Of a stretch of DNA of 64,000 nt, positions 17,158 through 26,237 are shown piece after piece. The position numbers and the translations under genes are program-made. Every line of letters starts with the position of its first letter. Positions within the stretch are counted from its first letter, which is position 1. This DNA is from Merdiplasma sp964643295 (GTDB lineage Bacteria; Bacillota; Clostridia; Lachnospirales; Lachnospiraceae), in the NCBI GenBank assembly GCA_964643295.1, contig CAZXSN010000002.1, positions 41,698 to 105,697 of the forward strand. Reading direction: 5' to 3'. The notes under the pieces are model-generated. The model had not been told where the DNA came from. It did no database searches and was given only the letters and a program-made list of their open reading frames with translations.

Positions 17158-18090
17158 TTAAGAATCTTTCAGCCCTTTCCAGTAGTCACGGTTCATCGTA
17201 CAGGCCATAATCAGCCGCTGCGGAAGAGACTCATAAGATTTTCCGAGGCGGTACCCCAAAAACTTGCAGGCGCTTTGCCAGAACAGTTTCGGAAGCAGCC
17301 AGATGCGGTTGGAGCGCACCAGCCACCCGGCTGTCTTTCCGACCAGCCGGATCCCTTCCGTCTCCGATTTTGCCGCCTCGAACACGTCCGGATGCTGGGC
17401 CTGGGAAACTCCCAGATCAAAGTTGCGGCGAAAAAGCTTCGCTCCGCTGTAGTTATGCGAATGCACGACCCGCGCATCCGCGCAGTAGGCGACAGCTTTC
17501 CCCGCCAGAATCAGCTTCCCGGCAAAGACCATGTCCTCGTTAAAGATGGAATGGGATTCAAATCCCCCGTATGCGAAGTAAGCGCTTTTGCGGTAAGCTG
17601 CGCAGACGTTGGAGCAGAAAAAGGTCTTGATGCCCAGGCGCCCCAGATCCTCCTTCGTCTTGATGCGGCTCTCCGGGCCATAATTAAACTGGCGGGTATA
17701 CGCTTCTATCGGCCCGCAGTCACGCTCCGGCAGCTGACGGGCATAGGACGCACACACGTTTGGATCCTTGAAGGGTGCTTTCAGACGCTCCAGCAGAAAC
17801 TTATCCTTCGGCAGCGCATCCATGGTCATATAGACCAAAAGATCCGTATCCGACAGACGCGCCCCTAAATCCCTGGTCCCCCCGTGGTCAAACTGCTCTT
17901 TCGCGATATGCAGCACGGAAGTGTTGGGGCTGTCCTTCACATCCTCCCAGTGAAAATACTTTTCTTCCGTATTCAGAATCAGAATCCGCTCCGGCGGTTC
18001 GCTCTGCAACGCCAGACGCTCCAGCAGCCGGGGAAACTTCTCATCCGGCTTATACGTGGGGATGATCACGGTAACTGTCAGTCTGTCCAT
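17158..18090 (-). CDS. Family 2 glycosyltransferase (rhamnosyltransferase-like)
   Basis: About 310 aa GT-A fold enzyme: nucleotide-sugar start VTVIIPTYKPDEKF, then TRDLGARLSDTDLLVYMTMDA in place of the usual DxD region, and the acceptor/catalytic region GGFESHSIFNEDMVFAGKLI. Its layout matches the protein at 33962-34933, so the two probably use similar donors. It would add a sugar, perhaps rhamnose, to the lipid-linked wall polysaccharide on the cytoplasmic face. The ATG at 18090 shares one base with the LCP stop (TGATG), so it is translationally coupled to LCP. The rhamnose assignment rests on family resemblance only. Confidence 0.85.
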   Translation of the reverse strand: MDRLTVTVIIPTYKPDEKFPRLLERLALQSEPPERILILNTEEKYFHWEDVKDSPNTSVLHIAKEQFDHGGTRDLGARLSDTDLLVYMTMDALPKDKFLLERLKAPFKDPNVCASYARQLPERDCGPIEAYTRQFNYGPESRIKTKEDLGRLGIKTFFCSNVCAAYRKSAYFAYGGFESHSIFNEDMVFAGKLILAGKAVAYCADARVVHSHNYSGAKLFRRNFDLGVSQAQHPDVFEAAKSETEGIRLVGKTAGWLVRSNRIWLLPKLFWQSACKFLGYRLGKSYESLPQRLIMACTMNRDYWKGLKDS

Positions 18091-20141
18091 CACTGTATCC
18101 CCGTATTGTTGATGATCGTGTTGCTGATCTCCTGCACTGTCTGGGAGGGCACATAGTTCTCCTCGCCAAACAGGAAGGCATGCAGCTTTGAAACGTTCGC
18201 CGCCAGATTAACCGGCACCACACAGTCCCCCGCAAAATCTAAAGTAACCGCGGCCTGATCAAAGGGGAAACCCGCATTTTCGCCCAGAGAATAGGATCCG
18301 ATGTCGGTAAGCAGCCCGATCATCTCCGTATTGCTAAGACTCGTGGCGATGGAAGGCAGCATCTTATTTGCCAGGGACAAAAGCGTCGGCACACCCTGGG
18401 ATTTCGCTTTCTCAAAGATCTTGTTCAGCACTGTCCGCTGTCTCTCCGTGCGCTTAAAGTCATACCCGTCCGTATAGCGGATCCGGCAGTAGGCCAAAGT
18501 CTGGTTGCCGTTTAAGTGCTGGTATCCGGCAGACGGAAGCGGTGTATACTCCGCGCCGGTCACCTCAGAATTTTCCACCTGGTAGCCGTTTACCCACTGC
18601 AGCTCCTCCTCGGTGATCTCCAGGTCAATGCCGCCCAACAGATCCACGGCCTCCACGACCGCGTTAAAGTTGACCGCCACGTAGTCGGTGATATCCAGAT
18701 CCAGATTTTTGTTCAGCATATCGATCGAGCGCTGCGGTCCGCCGAAAAAGTAGCATTCGGTCGCCTTGCGGTACTCCCCGTTCGTGTTGTCCAGATAGGT
18801 GTCGCGGTATACGGACACCATCTTCACCTCTTTCGTGCGCTTATTTATGCTGCAGATGACGATCGTATCGCTGTGGCTGTCCTTTGTCAGCTGCCCCTCC
18901 CGGGAATCCACGCCGTAGACAACCACGTTTCGGTAGCCGGACTGTGAGGAAATCCCCGCGTTGATCAGCGTATCTTTCAGTCTGGTCCGTTCCATGCTGT
19001 CTAACCGGGAGAACAAAAACAGGCCCAGCGCCAGAATAAGCAGCAACAAAACCTCGAAAACAAACAGAACCTTCCTTCCCTTTTTCTTCTTCTTGGGCTT
19101 TTTTGGTTGTCCGCCGGAAGCGTTTCCCTTCGCGGTCTTTGTTTTTCCCTGTTTTGGCGGCTGACCATAACGGCCATCTTTAGCTTCGTCCCCGTAAGGA
19201 GCGCTGCCCGGCTGACTGTAGTATGCACCGTTGGAAGAAGACCCGGAATAGGAGCCTCCCGCCTGCTGACCATAGTAAGGACCATTCCCAGGCTGCCCAT
19301 AGTACTGTCCGTTCCCGGGGGCCCCGTAATAAGAACCGCCGCCCGGCTGACCATAATACTGTCCGTTCCCAGACTGACCGTAATAGGCACCATTCCCGGG
19401 CTGGCCATAGTACTGTCCGTTCCCAGACTGGCCGTAATAGGATCCATTCCCAGACTGCCCATAGTACTGTCCGTTCCCAGACTGGCCGTAAAAGGATCCA
19501 TTCCCGGGCTGGCCATAGTAGGGTCCATTGCCAGGCTGGCCATAATACGACGGGCCATACGCCGAATCGTTCCCGGTGGTCTCAAAACCCGATTCACTTC
19601 CGGGGTGACTGAGATTCGAGGGACCGTCACCGCTTTGCCCATAGTAGGGGCCATTTCCGGAAGGATCATAGTGGGCACCGCTTGCGGACTGGCCATAGTA
19701 GGATTCAGTGCCTGGCTGGCCGTAGGTCGGACCGTTCCCGGGCCGACCGGAATAAGGACCATTTCCAGGCTGACCGTAATAAGCACCGTTCCCGCTCTGG
19801 CCATAGTACGACGGGCCATAAGAGGAACCGGTTTGCTCTGTATAGTAACCAGACTTCGCATCCGCCTGCCCCGCATCATAACTGTTTTTTGCATACCCGT
19901 AAGGCTCTTCGCTCTCAGGCTGAAAAGCCGCGTGTCTTTCTGCGCCGGATGACTGCCGATCTAAGCTTCTTTGATCCTTTGGCCTTCTTTCTGCCCTCTC
20001 CCCGTCCTCCCAGGAGTTATCGAAAGAGCGGCTGTCTAAATCCGTTTCGGAAGGTCTGCCTGTTTCATCCTTCCCGGAGCGGGCGTATCCTGGCTCCTGC
20101 CTGGGATTTTTTACTCCCTCTTTTTCCGGAAGATCCGACAT
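18090..20141 (-). CDS. LytR-CpsA-Psr (LCP) wall-polymer ligase with long Tyr/Gly repeat tail
   Basis: 683 aa. Residues 1-107 are polar and charged; about 108-328 form an octapeptide repeat of the type YYGQ(P/S)GNG-x; about 333-366 are Lys-rich; about 367-388 form a single membrane helix; and about 405-640 form the LCP catalytic domain (DSHSDTIVICSINKRT, VSVYRDTYL, and TERQRT). LCP enzymes transfer undecaprenyl-linked glycopolymers to peptidoglycan. With type II topology the repeat tail is cytoplasmic. Most LCP proteins have only a short cytoplasmic N-terminus, so this tail of about 365 residues is unusual. SD AAAGGAG precedes the ATG. It sits next to a sugar-phosphate transferase and glycosyltransferases, as expected for attachment of the polymer made here. 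Confidence 0.92.
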   Translation of the reverse strand: MSDLPEKEGVKNPRQEPGYARSGKDETGRPSETDLDSRSFDNSWEDGERAERRPKDQRSLDRQSSGAERHAAFQPESEEPYGYAKNSYDAGQADAKSGYYTEQTGSSYGPSYYGQSGNGAYYGQPGNGPYSGRPGNGPTYGQPGTESYYGQSASGAHYDPSGNGPYYGQSGDGPSNLSHPGSESGFETTGNDSAYGPSYYGQPGNGPYYGQPGNGSFYGQSGNGQYYGQSGNGSYYGQSGNGQYYGQPGNGAYYGQSGNGQYYGQPGGGSYYGAPGNGQYYGQPGNGPYYGQQAGGSYSGSSSNGAYYSQPGSAPYGDEAKDGRYGQPPKQGKTKTAKGNASGGQPKKPKKKKKGRKVLFVFEVLLLLILALGLFLFSRLDSMERTRLKDTLINAGISSQSGYRNVVVYGVDSREGQLTKDSHSDTIVICSINKRTKEVKMVSVYRDTYLDNTNGEYRKATECYFFGGPQRSIDMLNKNLDLDITDYVAVNFNAVVEAVDLLGGIDLEITEEELQWVNGYQVENSEVTGAEYTPLPSAGYQHLNGNQTLAYCRIRYTDGYDFKRTERQRTVLNKIFEKAKSQGVPTLLSLANKMLPSIATSLSNTEMIGLLTDIGSYSLGENAGFPFDQAAVTLDFAGDCVVPVNLAANVSKLHAFLFGEENYVPSQTVQEISNTIINNTGIQ
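19158..19820 (-). repeat. Degenerate 24-bp tandem repeat coding for YYGQxGNGx octapeptides
   Basis: In-frame coding minisatellite inside the LCP gene. The most regular part (about 19242-19559) has some thirteen units of 24 bp; units further upstream are more degenerate and interrupted by a Ser/Glu-rich stretch. The period being a multiple of three keeps the frame under unit gain or loss, so length variation between strains is likely. Confidence 0.85.
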
Positions 20142-20263
20142 GTCTGCTCCTTTCCCTACGTTTACACTTCTTTTCCTTATCTTTCACTTCGCGGGATTTT
20201 CTCTTTCCGGCACAGCCATCTTACCTTAACTCTAAAAGAACTGACCGAATGTCCCGCTTTCAG

Positions 20264-21667
20264 TTAATAAGCATTCTTATTGACAAATCCCTTGAAAAAG
20301 GTCAGAAACAGGATCTTAAAATCCAGCCCGACCGTCCAGTTTTCGATGTAGTAAAGATCATACTCGATGCGCTTTCGAATCGAGGTGTCTCCCCGATATC
20401 CGTTTACCTGCGCCCAGCCGGTCATGCCCGGCCTAACCTGGTGTTTGACCATGTAGCGGGGGATCTCCTCCCGGAATTTCTCCACATACTGCGGCCGCTC
20501 CGGCCGCGGTCCCACCAGACTCATATCTCCTTTCAGCACGTTGAAAAGCTGCGGAAGCTCATCGATGCTCGTGCGTCTGATCAGTTTTCCGATGCCGGTC
20601 ACGCGCGGATCATTGCGCGTTGTCCAGCCGCTTTTCTCTTCCTTCGGTGTCTGCATTTCCATGGAGCGAAACTTAAACATCCGAAAAGGCCGGTTGTGCA
20701 GTCCCACCCGCACCTGCGTAAAGATTAAGGGACCCGGAGAGGTCAGCTTGATAACCAGAGCGGTTAAAAGCATCACGGGAGAAAAAAGAACAATCGCAAT
20801 CAGCGCCCCGACAATGTCAATCACCCGCTTGATCATCATATTGAACGGTTCCGTTAAAGGCACGTGGCGGATGTTGATCACCGGAAGACCCAGCAGATCT
20901 TCCGTGTACGGCTTCGTGGGAATGATATCCGTATAGTCGGGAATAAATTTCGTGTGTACCCCGGACTTTTCGCAGGCCGCCACAATCCGTTTCAGCTTGT
21001 CGTACTCGCTTAAGCCTAAGGTAATCGCGATCTCATCCAGGCTGTTGCTGCTTAAGAGATTCTCGAGGCCGTCCGTATCCCCGATCACCTCGACATGGTT
21101 GTAGATCATTCCCACCGGAGCCGTATCATCCAGGATGCCGTTGATCTGATAGCCCCACTGCGGGTTTTGCATCACACGGTCAATAAACTCCTCCGCCGCC
21201 CGGCTGTAGCCGACTAGGATGATATGCTTTAGGTTCATCCCGTGCGTCCGGACTCTCATCAGCACGATGCGGATTACATTGCGCTCGATGATCGTCAGGA
21301 TGATGTTGATGACGATGAACATCAAAATCAGGGTACGGGAAAAGTTTGGTTCATTGATCAAATACAGAACAAACATGAAGACCAAAAGGCCGATCATGTT
21401 GGCGCTGAAAATGTTGCCTGCCTCTAAACGTCTCCCCTGCACCCGCTTGGGCGTATAGAGATTGAACGCATAGTAAAGCAGCAGAAATCCGGGAACCAAA
21501 AACACAAGCGCGAACATATAGGTTCGGGCCGGAAGAACCCCCACGGTATCCTCCACCACGAACACATGCATACGGATGAACCACGCCAAACAATAGGAAA
21601 GCGCGATGACCAGCGCATCAAGCACCACATGCAGCCGGTTAAAGTGCTTCTGATTATCCTTGATCAC
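20264..21667 (-). CDS. Undecaprenyl-phosphate sugar phosphotransferase (WbaP/CpsE family), initiating enzyme 1
   Basis: 467 aa polyprenyl glycosylphosphotransferase. Four N-terminal membrane helices, a central Rossmann-like CoA-binding-type domain (IILVGYSRAAEEFIDRV) and a C-terminal catalytic domain with KRVIDIVGALIAIVLFSPV, KFRSMEM, RRTSIDELPQLFNVLKGD and VGPRPERP. It moves a hexose-1-phosphate onto undecaprenyl phosphate, the first membrane step of polysaccharide assembly. The start is GTG at 21667 with AGGAG 9 bases upstream. A second such enzyme sits at 40512-41936. The sugar (glucose, galactose or another) cannot be told from sequence. Confidence 0.93.
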   Translation of the reverse strand: MIKDNQKHFNRLHVVLDALVIALSYCLAWFIRMHVFVVEDTVGVLPARTYMFALVFLVPGFLLLYYAFNLYTPKRVQGRRLEAGNIFSANMIGLLVFMFVLYLINEPNFSRTLILMFIVINIILTIIERNVIRIVLMRVRTHGMNLKHIILVGYSRAAEEFIDRVMQNPQWGYQINGILDDTAPVGMIYNHVEVIGDTDGLENLLSSNSLDEIAITLGLSEYDKLKRIVAACEKSGVHTKFIPDYTDIIPTKPYTEDLLGLPVINIRHVPLTEPFNMMIKRVIDIVGALIAIVLFSPVMLLTALVIKLTSPGPLIFTQVRVGLHNRPFRMFKFRSMEMQTPKEEKSGWTTRNDPRVTGIGKLIRRTSIDELPQLFNVLKGDMSLVGPRPERPQYVEKFREEIPRYMVKHQVRPGMTGWAQVNGYRGDTSIRKRIEYDLYYIENWTVGLDFKILFLTFFKGFVNKNAY

Positions 21668-21695
21668 TTCCGGTCACTCCTGTATCCCCTGTATC

Positions 21696-22712
21696 TTACT
21701 TTACGCCAGTATCGCTAAAGGAATTTGCCTTCTTTCCGGGTGCGTATCCTGTGTACTTTAAGATGCGCACTCTGCGCCAAAGGTTGGCCCAAAGCTCCAG
21801 CTGAATATTCAGATAGTTTTTCCAATTTTCCGCCCGAAAGGGAAACTTGTTACTTTTCCGGCACATCCGAAATCCGTCCCGGATGCCCTGCGTGTACTCT
21901 TTGAAATACCCTTCGTGAGCAAAAAACAGAAATTTCACCGCAAAGCCGACCGCCAGAAACGGAAGATTGATGACGATCTGCGGCAGGGGCATATTTTTAT
22001 AGATAATATAAATGCTGTTGCGCGACGCATGCCGCACCTTGAAGGCATTGTAAACAGAGCCGCTCGTAGAACTCCCCGCATGGCGCACGACGGCTCCCGG
22101 TACATACCAGTTTTCATATCCGGCGATGCGGGCGCGGTACCCTACATCGACGTCCTCCAGGTAGGCGAACTGCCGGTCATCAAAAAGACCGATCTTTATA
22201 AGGATCTCCCGATCGTAAATCGCCGCCCCGGCGCAGGAGGAAAAAATCGGCTTTTCCTTCCTGCTTCCGTCGTCCTTGCGGCCCTTGCCCTCCGTAAAGG
22301 CCCAGCCTAAGGCGCAGTAATAATCCCCGGTATCATCTAAAATTTCCGGGTTTTGCAGGGACACCATTTTCGCCTGGCAGGAAAAGCAGTGTCTTCGGCG
22401 AATCGCTTTGACCAGTTCCTCCACGAAATGTTTCCCGCAGACCACGTCGTTATTAAGGAGGATTACATAGGGGCTTTCCGAGCGCTTGATCCCTGTATTG
22501 ACCGCGTGACAGAAACCGGTATTCTTAGAAAAGCGCACCACTTTCACTTCCGGAAAGTGCTCGCGGACAAACTCTGCGCTGCCGTCCGTGGAACCGTTAT
22601 CCACCAGGATCGTCTCAAAATTCGTAAAGGACTGTCTGCGCAGGGAAGAAAGGCACCCATCCAGCCACTTCCTCCCGTTTAAGTTGGGTATGATCACCGC
22701 TGCTTCCCGCAT
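21696..22712 (-). CDS. Family 2 glycosyltransferase
   Basis: About 338 aa GT2 enzyme: VIIPNLNGRKWLDGCLSSL, VDNGSTDGS, VILLNNDVV (DxD-type metal site) and LEDVDVGYRARIAGY. The family transfers a sugar from a nucleotide donor. The start at 22712 gives MREAAVIIPN, with AAAAGGCAGG upstream; an alternative ATG at 22793 overlaps the stop of the upstream gene as ATGA and would add a basic 27-residue extension. Membership in the same operon is clear either way. Donor and acceptor are unknown. Confidence 0.85.
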   Translation of the reverse strand: MREAAVIIPNLNGRKWLDGCLSSLRRQSFTNFETILVDNGSTDGSAEFVREHFPEVKVVRFSKNTGFCHAVNTGIKRSESPYVILLNNDVVCGKHFVEELVKAIRRRHCFSCQAKMVSLQNPEILDDTGDYYCALGWAFTEGKGRKDDGSRKEKPIFSSCAGAAIYDREILIKIGLFDDRQFAYLEDVDVGYRARIAGYENWYVPGAVVRHAGSSTSGSVYNAFKVRHASRNSIYIIYKNMPLPQIVINLPFLAVGFAVKFLFFAHEGYFKEYTQGIRDGFRMCRKSNKFPFRAENWKNYLNIQLELWANLWRRVRILKYTGYAPGKKANSFSDTGVK

Positions 22713-22789
22713 CGAACGCCTGCCTTTTCGTTTAGGGCCTATGCCCTTTCCACTTTCATTATCCTGCCGGAAACCCCTGTTTCGTTTCC

Positions 22790-24610
22790 TCATCTGTCCA
22801 GACTTTTCAGCGAATAGTTCCACTTGGAGAGCGAAAGATTTTTGTTGTAACAGGGGTCTCCCTCTTTTAAGATCTGTGTCCAGTGGCTTCGCATATATTC
22901 AATCTCGCTTTGGAAGCGGCGCACCTTCTCCGGGCTGTCTTCCGTTCCGCGGGTTTTCGATTCGTCGTGATACATCTCCACGTAAGGATCATAAACGACC
23001 AAGAAACCTTCGCGGCCGATTCGCAGACACAAATCCACGTCATTAAACGCGACCGCCAGCTTCTCCTCAAAACCGCCGGCCAATGCAAACGCCTGCTTTT
23101 TGACCATCATGCAGGCAGCCGTGACCGCGCTTAAATCCTGCATAAGCTCCGCCTTGTGCAGATATCCGCCGTGGCCGCGCTTTAGACCTACAAAGACACT
23201 CCCGGCCACCCCGCCGATTCCGACCACGATTCCCGCGTGCTGAATCGTATCATCCGGATAGTAGAGACGGCACCCCACGCATCCCACCTCTTCGCGTTCG
23301 CACACGCCCAAGAGTTCCTCCATCCAGCCGGGTGTGATCACCTCGATGTCGTTGTTTAAAAAGATCACGTAATCGCCGTTCGCATGGCGAACGCCGAAGT
23401 TATTGATCGCGGAATAGTTAAACTCTTTATCCCAGGTAAGTACGCGAATATGACCGGTGCCGTCAATCTTACGGTAATAGTCAAAAGTCTCCTGCTTCGT
23501 GCTGTTATTTTCCACGATGAGAATCTCATACTCCTCATACGTGCTTTTCTCATTTATCGACCTAAGGCAGCGCTCAAGCGTTTCCTTCTGATCCTTATTC
23601 GGAATGATGATGGAGATTTTTTCCTTTTTCCGCACCGGGTAGGTCACCCGGTAAAAGCCAAGGTCTTTTTTTAAGGATACCTCCCCCGGTGTCTGACAGC
23701 GCGTTAAATGTTCCTCAATTGCGCGTTTCCCGGCCTCGTAGGCATACTGCTTGCTCACCGGATTATCCGCCGTGGAGGAGCGGCTCACCCGCCAGTGGTA
23801 GAGAATCTCCGGCACATGTGTAACTTTCGAAGCTTTCTCGACGCAGCGAAAGATCAGATCGTAATCCTGCGCCCCGTCAAAGTTTTCGCGAAAGCCGCCG
23901 ACGCTTAATAAAAGATCCCGGCGGATAACCAGGAAATGACAGATATAGTTGTTGGACCGCAGAAGGTCCAGGTTAAAATCCGGTTTTAAGTGCGGCTGAA
24001 AATGCTCCGAGAGATCCTCCCGCACCTTATCCTCGTCCGTATAAAGAACATCCGGGTGGTCTTTCCTAATCGCCTGCGCTGCCTCAAAAAGCGCGTTCGC
24101 CGCCAGCAGATCATCGTGGTCCAATAAGGCGACATACTCCCCGCGGGCCATAGAAAGCGCTGCGTTGCTGTTTCCGGCGATGCCGAGGTTTTTTGAAAGC
24201 ATCTGTACCCGGATTCTCGAATCCTCTCCCGCCGCCTCCGTAAGCACGGCATTCATCGCGGCATCCTCCGGGCTTCCGCTTACGATGCAAAGCTCCCAGT
24301 ACGGGTAGGTCTGCTCCCGCACGGAATCAATCATCTGCCGCAGAAACAGCTCGGGCGTATGAAAAGCCGGAACTGCGATGCTGATCAAAACGGGATCCTT
24401 CCAGGAATACTCCCGCTGCTTAGTTAGTTCCGGCTCCTTTTTCCGGTATTTTTCATACCAGGGACCGTACGGCACCTCTTCCGGTTCCATACGGTCAGAA
24501 AGACGGATGAGAAATTCCTTCCATCCGAAATGTTTCAGATACAAAAGCCCTTTCTTGATGTTGTAGGGGCTGAGTTTTTTAAGATAGGAAAGCAAACGGC
24601 CAGCCGCCAT
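22790..24610 (-). CDS. Two-domain family 2 glycosyltransferase
   Basis: 606 aa with two GT-A domains in tandem: the first about residues 75-300 (ISIAVPAFHTPELFLRQMID, LLDHDDLLA, YTDEDK), the second about 330-580 (ISIIIPNKDQKETLERCL, VIFLNNDIEVI, AFNDVDLCLRIG). Such double enzymes occur in rhamnan and other repeat-unit polysaccharide loci, where each domain may add a different linkage. The N-terminal 70 residues are basic and helical and could contact the membrane. Strong SD GGGGGAGGAGGAG before ATG 24610. Linkages are unknown. Confidence 0.88.
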   Translation of the reverse strand: MAAGRLLSYLKKLSPYNIKKGLLYLKHFGWKEFLIRLSDRMEPEEVPYGPWYEKYRKKEPELTKQREYSWKDPVLISIAVPAFHTPELFLRQMIDSVREQTYPYWELCIVSGSPEDAAMNAVLTEAAGEDSRIRVQMLSKNLGIAGNSNAALSMARGEYVALLDHDDLLAANALFEAAQAIRKDHPDVLYTDEDKVREDLSEHFQPHLKPDFNLDLLRSNNYICHFLVIRRDLLLSVGGFRENFDGAQDYDLIFRCVEKASKVTHVPEILYHWRVSRSSTADNPVSKQYAYEAGKRAIEEHLTRCQTPGEVSLKKDLGFYRVTYPVRKKEKISIIIPNKDQKETLERCLRSINEKSTYEEYEILIVENNSTKQETFDYYRKIDGTGHIRVLTWDKEFNYSAINNFGVRHANGDYVIFLNNDIEVITPGWMEELLGVCEREEVGCVGCRLYYPDDTIQHAGIVVGIGGVAGSVFVGLKRGHGGYLHKAELMQDLSAVTAACMMVKKQAFALAGGFEEKLAVAFNDVDLCLRIGREGFLVVYDPYVEMYHDESKTRGTEDSPEKVRRFQSEIEYMRSHWTQILKEGDPCYNKNLSLSKWNYSLKSLDR

Positions 24611-24740
24611 ATCTCCTCCTCCCCCGTAAGAGCGCCGGGATAAGGTCTGCTTCTTCGCGGCATACGGCCGCAGATGGTTCGCTTCTGCCGCAGGGCAGCC
24701 CCCTTTTTTCTGGGGAAACTAACCTAAACCAACCTTCCGC

Positions 24741-25877
24741 TTAGGCGTTAAACTCCGGAAAATCGAGCACACACTGCGCGACATAGGCTGCCTGTTCCAT
24801 GTCAAGGTTATAGAACAACGGCAGCCGTACGATCCTCTCGCTCTCCCTCGTCGTATAGACATCCTCGCCGTGAAAACGGCCGAACTTCTGCCCGGCAGAG
24901 GAAGAATGAAGCGGCACGTAGTGAAAAACACCCCAGACGTTCCTGTCCCGCAGATACTGTATGAAGCGGGTTCTGGTTTCCAGATCCTTAACCTTAATAA
25001 AATACATATGAGCGTTATGAGACGCATACTCCGGCACAAAAGGCTGCTCGATATACCCCGCATCCGCAAGCGGCTTTAAATGCTCGTCGTAATAATCGTA
25101 AATCTCATGGCGTTTGCGATCGATCTTTTCTGCCTGTTCCAGCTGCGCCCACAGATAGGCCGTATTCATCTCACTGGGCAGGTAGGAGGAACCATAGCCG
25201 ACCCATGTATATTTGTCGATCTGACCGCGGAAGAACCTGCTGCGGTTGGTCCCTTTCTCCCGCAGGATCTCCGCCCGTTCCAAAGCCGCATCATCGTCAA
25301 ACGCCAGTGCGCCGCCTTCTCCCATGGTATAGTTCTTGGTCTCATGGAAGCTGTAACAGCCGAAATCACCGATCGTACCCAGCGCCTTCCCCTTATAGTA
25401 AGCGTTTACTCCCTGTGCGGCGTCCTCCACCACTTTCAGGTGATACTTCCCGGCAACCGCCATAATCTCATCCATCGCACAGGCGACTCCCGCATAGTGC
25501 ACCGGGACAATGACACGGGTGCGCTCGGTGACCGCGTCCTCAATCAGACGCTCATCGATGTTCATCGTATCCGGGCGGATATCCACAAACACGATCTTCG
25601 CGCCCCGCAGCACAAACGCGTCCGCGGTGGAGACAAAGGTATAGGACGGCATGATCACCTCATCGCCTTCCTGCAGGTCACTTAAATAGGCGGCCATCTC
25701 CAGCGCATGGGTACAGGAAGTCGTCATCAGGATATGATTCGTCTGAAATTTTTCCTGCATCCACTGGGAACAGCGCTTCGTGAATTCCCCGTCTCCGCAC
25801 AGTTTTCCCAGTTCAATGGCCTGCTTAATATAATCAAGTTCCGTTCCTACAAACGGCGGCCTGTTAAAATCAATCAT
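24741..25877 (-). CDS. dTDP-4-amino-4,6-dideoxygalactose transaminase family (WecE/RffA-like)
   Basis: 378 aa PLP aminotransferase of the DegT/DnrJ/EryC1 group. The start MIDFNRPPFVGTELDYIKQA, the VVEDAAQG strand and the PLP-lysine region SFHETKNYTMGEGG match WecE, which converts dTDP-4-keto-6-deoxyglucose to dTDP-4-amino-4,6-dideoxygalactose (Fuc4N). The matching dTDP-sugar genes (rmlA, rmlB) are not in the window and must be elsewhere. Downstream lie two small flippase-like genes oriented the other way relative to transcription order (they precede it on the minus strand), making a likely amino-sugar module. SD GGAGG before ATG. Confidence 0.88.
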   Translation of the reverse strand: MIDFNRPPFVGTELDYIKQAIELGKLCGDGEFTKRCSQWMQEKFQTNHILMTTSCTHALEMAAYLSDLQEGDEVIMPSYTFVSTADAFVLRGAKIVFVDIRPDTMNIDERLIEDAVTERTRVIVPVHYAGVACAMDEIMAVAGKYHLKVVEDAAQGVNAYYKGKALGTIGDFGCYSFHETKNYTMGEGGALAFDDDAALERAEILREKGTNRSRFFRGQIDKYTWVGYGSSYLPSEMNTAYLWAQLEQAEKIDRKRHEIYDYYDEHLKPLADAGYIEQPFVPEYASHNAHMYFIKVKDLETRTRFIQYLRDRNVWGVFHYVPLHSSSAGQKFGRFHGEDVYTTRESERIVRLPLFYNLDMEQAAYVAQCVLDFPEFNA

Positions 25878-25892
25878 CCCGTCTTTCCTCCG

Positions 25893-26237
25893 TCAAAGCG
25901 TAAACACAAAAATACCCACCAGCATGATCGCCATGCCCAGCCACCGTCGGCGGCTGATTTTCTCTTTCAGCATGAAGATCCCCAGGATCGGCACAAAAAT
26001 ATAACTCATCGATTCGATGATCGGAGACATCGTCAGCGGCACATATTTCAGGGCATACATCGTCAGCAGGGACGAAATGAAAAAGATGCCGTAGGCGGTG
26101 ATCACAATCGGATTGAGATACTCCCTGATTCTGCTTTTGTAGGTTTTGTTCGCCGCGATCTTAAGCATCACCTGGGAGACAGAGGAGATGAACACGGAGA
26201 ACATCCAGATAGCAATGTATTTGCTCAGATCACTCAT
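25893..26237 (-). CDS. Small EamA/SMR-like membrane protein (ArnE/ArnF-like flippase subunit)
   Basis: 114 aa with four predicted membrane helices and a drug/metabolite-transporter-like ending (EKISRRRWLGMAIMLVGIFVF). It overlaps the preceding gene by eight bases, and both are half-size transporters, as in ArnE/ArnF, which flip undecaprenyl-phosphate aminoarabinose. With the WecE-like transaminase directly downstream, a heterodimer that flips an undecaprenyl-linked amino sugar is a reasonable inference. A small multidrug exporter is the alternative. Confidence 0.75.
   Translation of the reverse strand: MSDLSKYIAIWMFSVFISSVSQVMLKIAANKTYKSRIREYLNPIVITAYGIFFISSLLTMYALKYVPLTMSPIIESMSYIFVPILGIFMLKEKISRRRWLGMAIMLVGIFVFTL

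Noticed and set aside
19158..19820. Tandem repeat considered as a CRISPR array
   Set aside because: Units are contiguous 24-bp coding repeats without spacers, in frame with the LCP protein; no cas genes are near.
19107..19952. Long plus-strand and alternate-frame open frames opposite the LCP gene
   Set aside because: They arise from the 24-bp repeat, which keeps several frames open. Their proteins are low-complexity shadows with no ribosome binding site, while the minus frame has clear LCP motifs.
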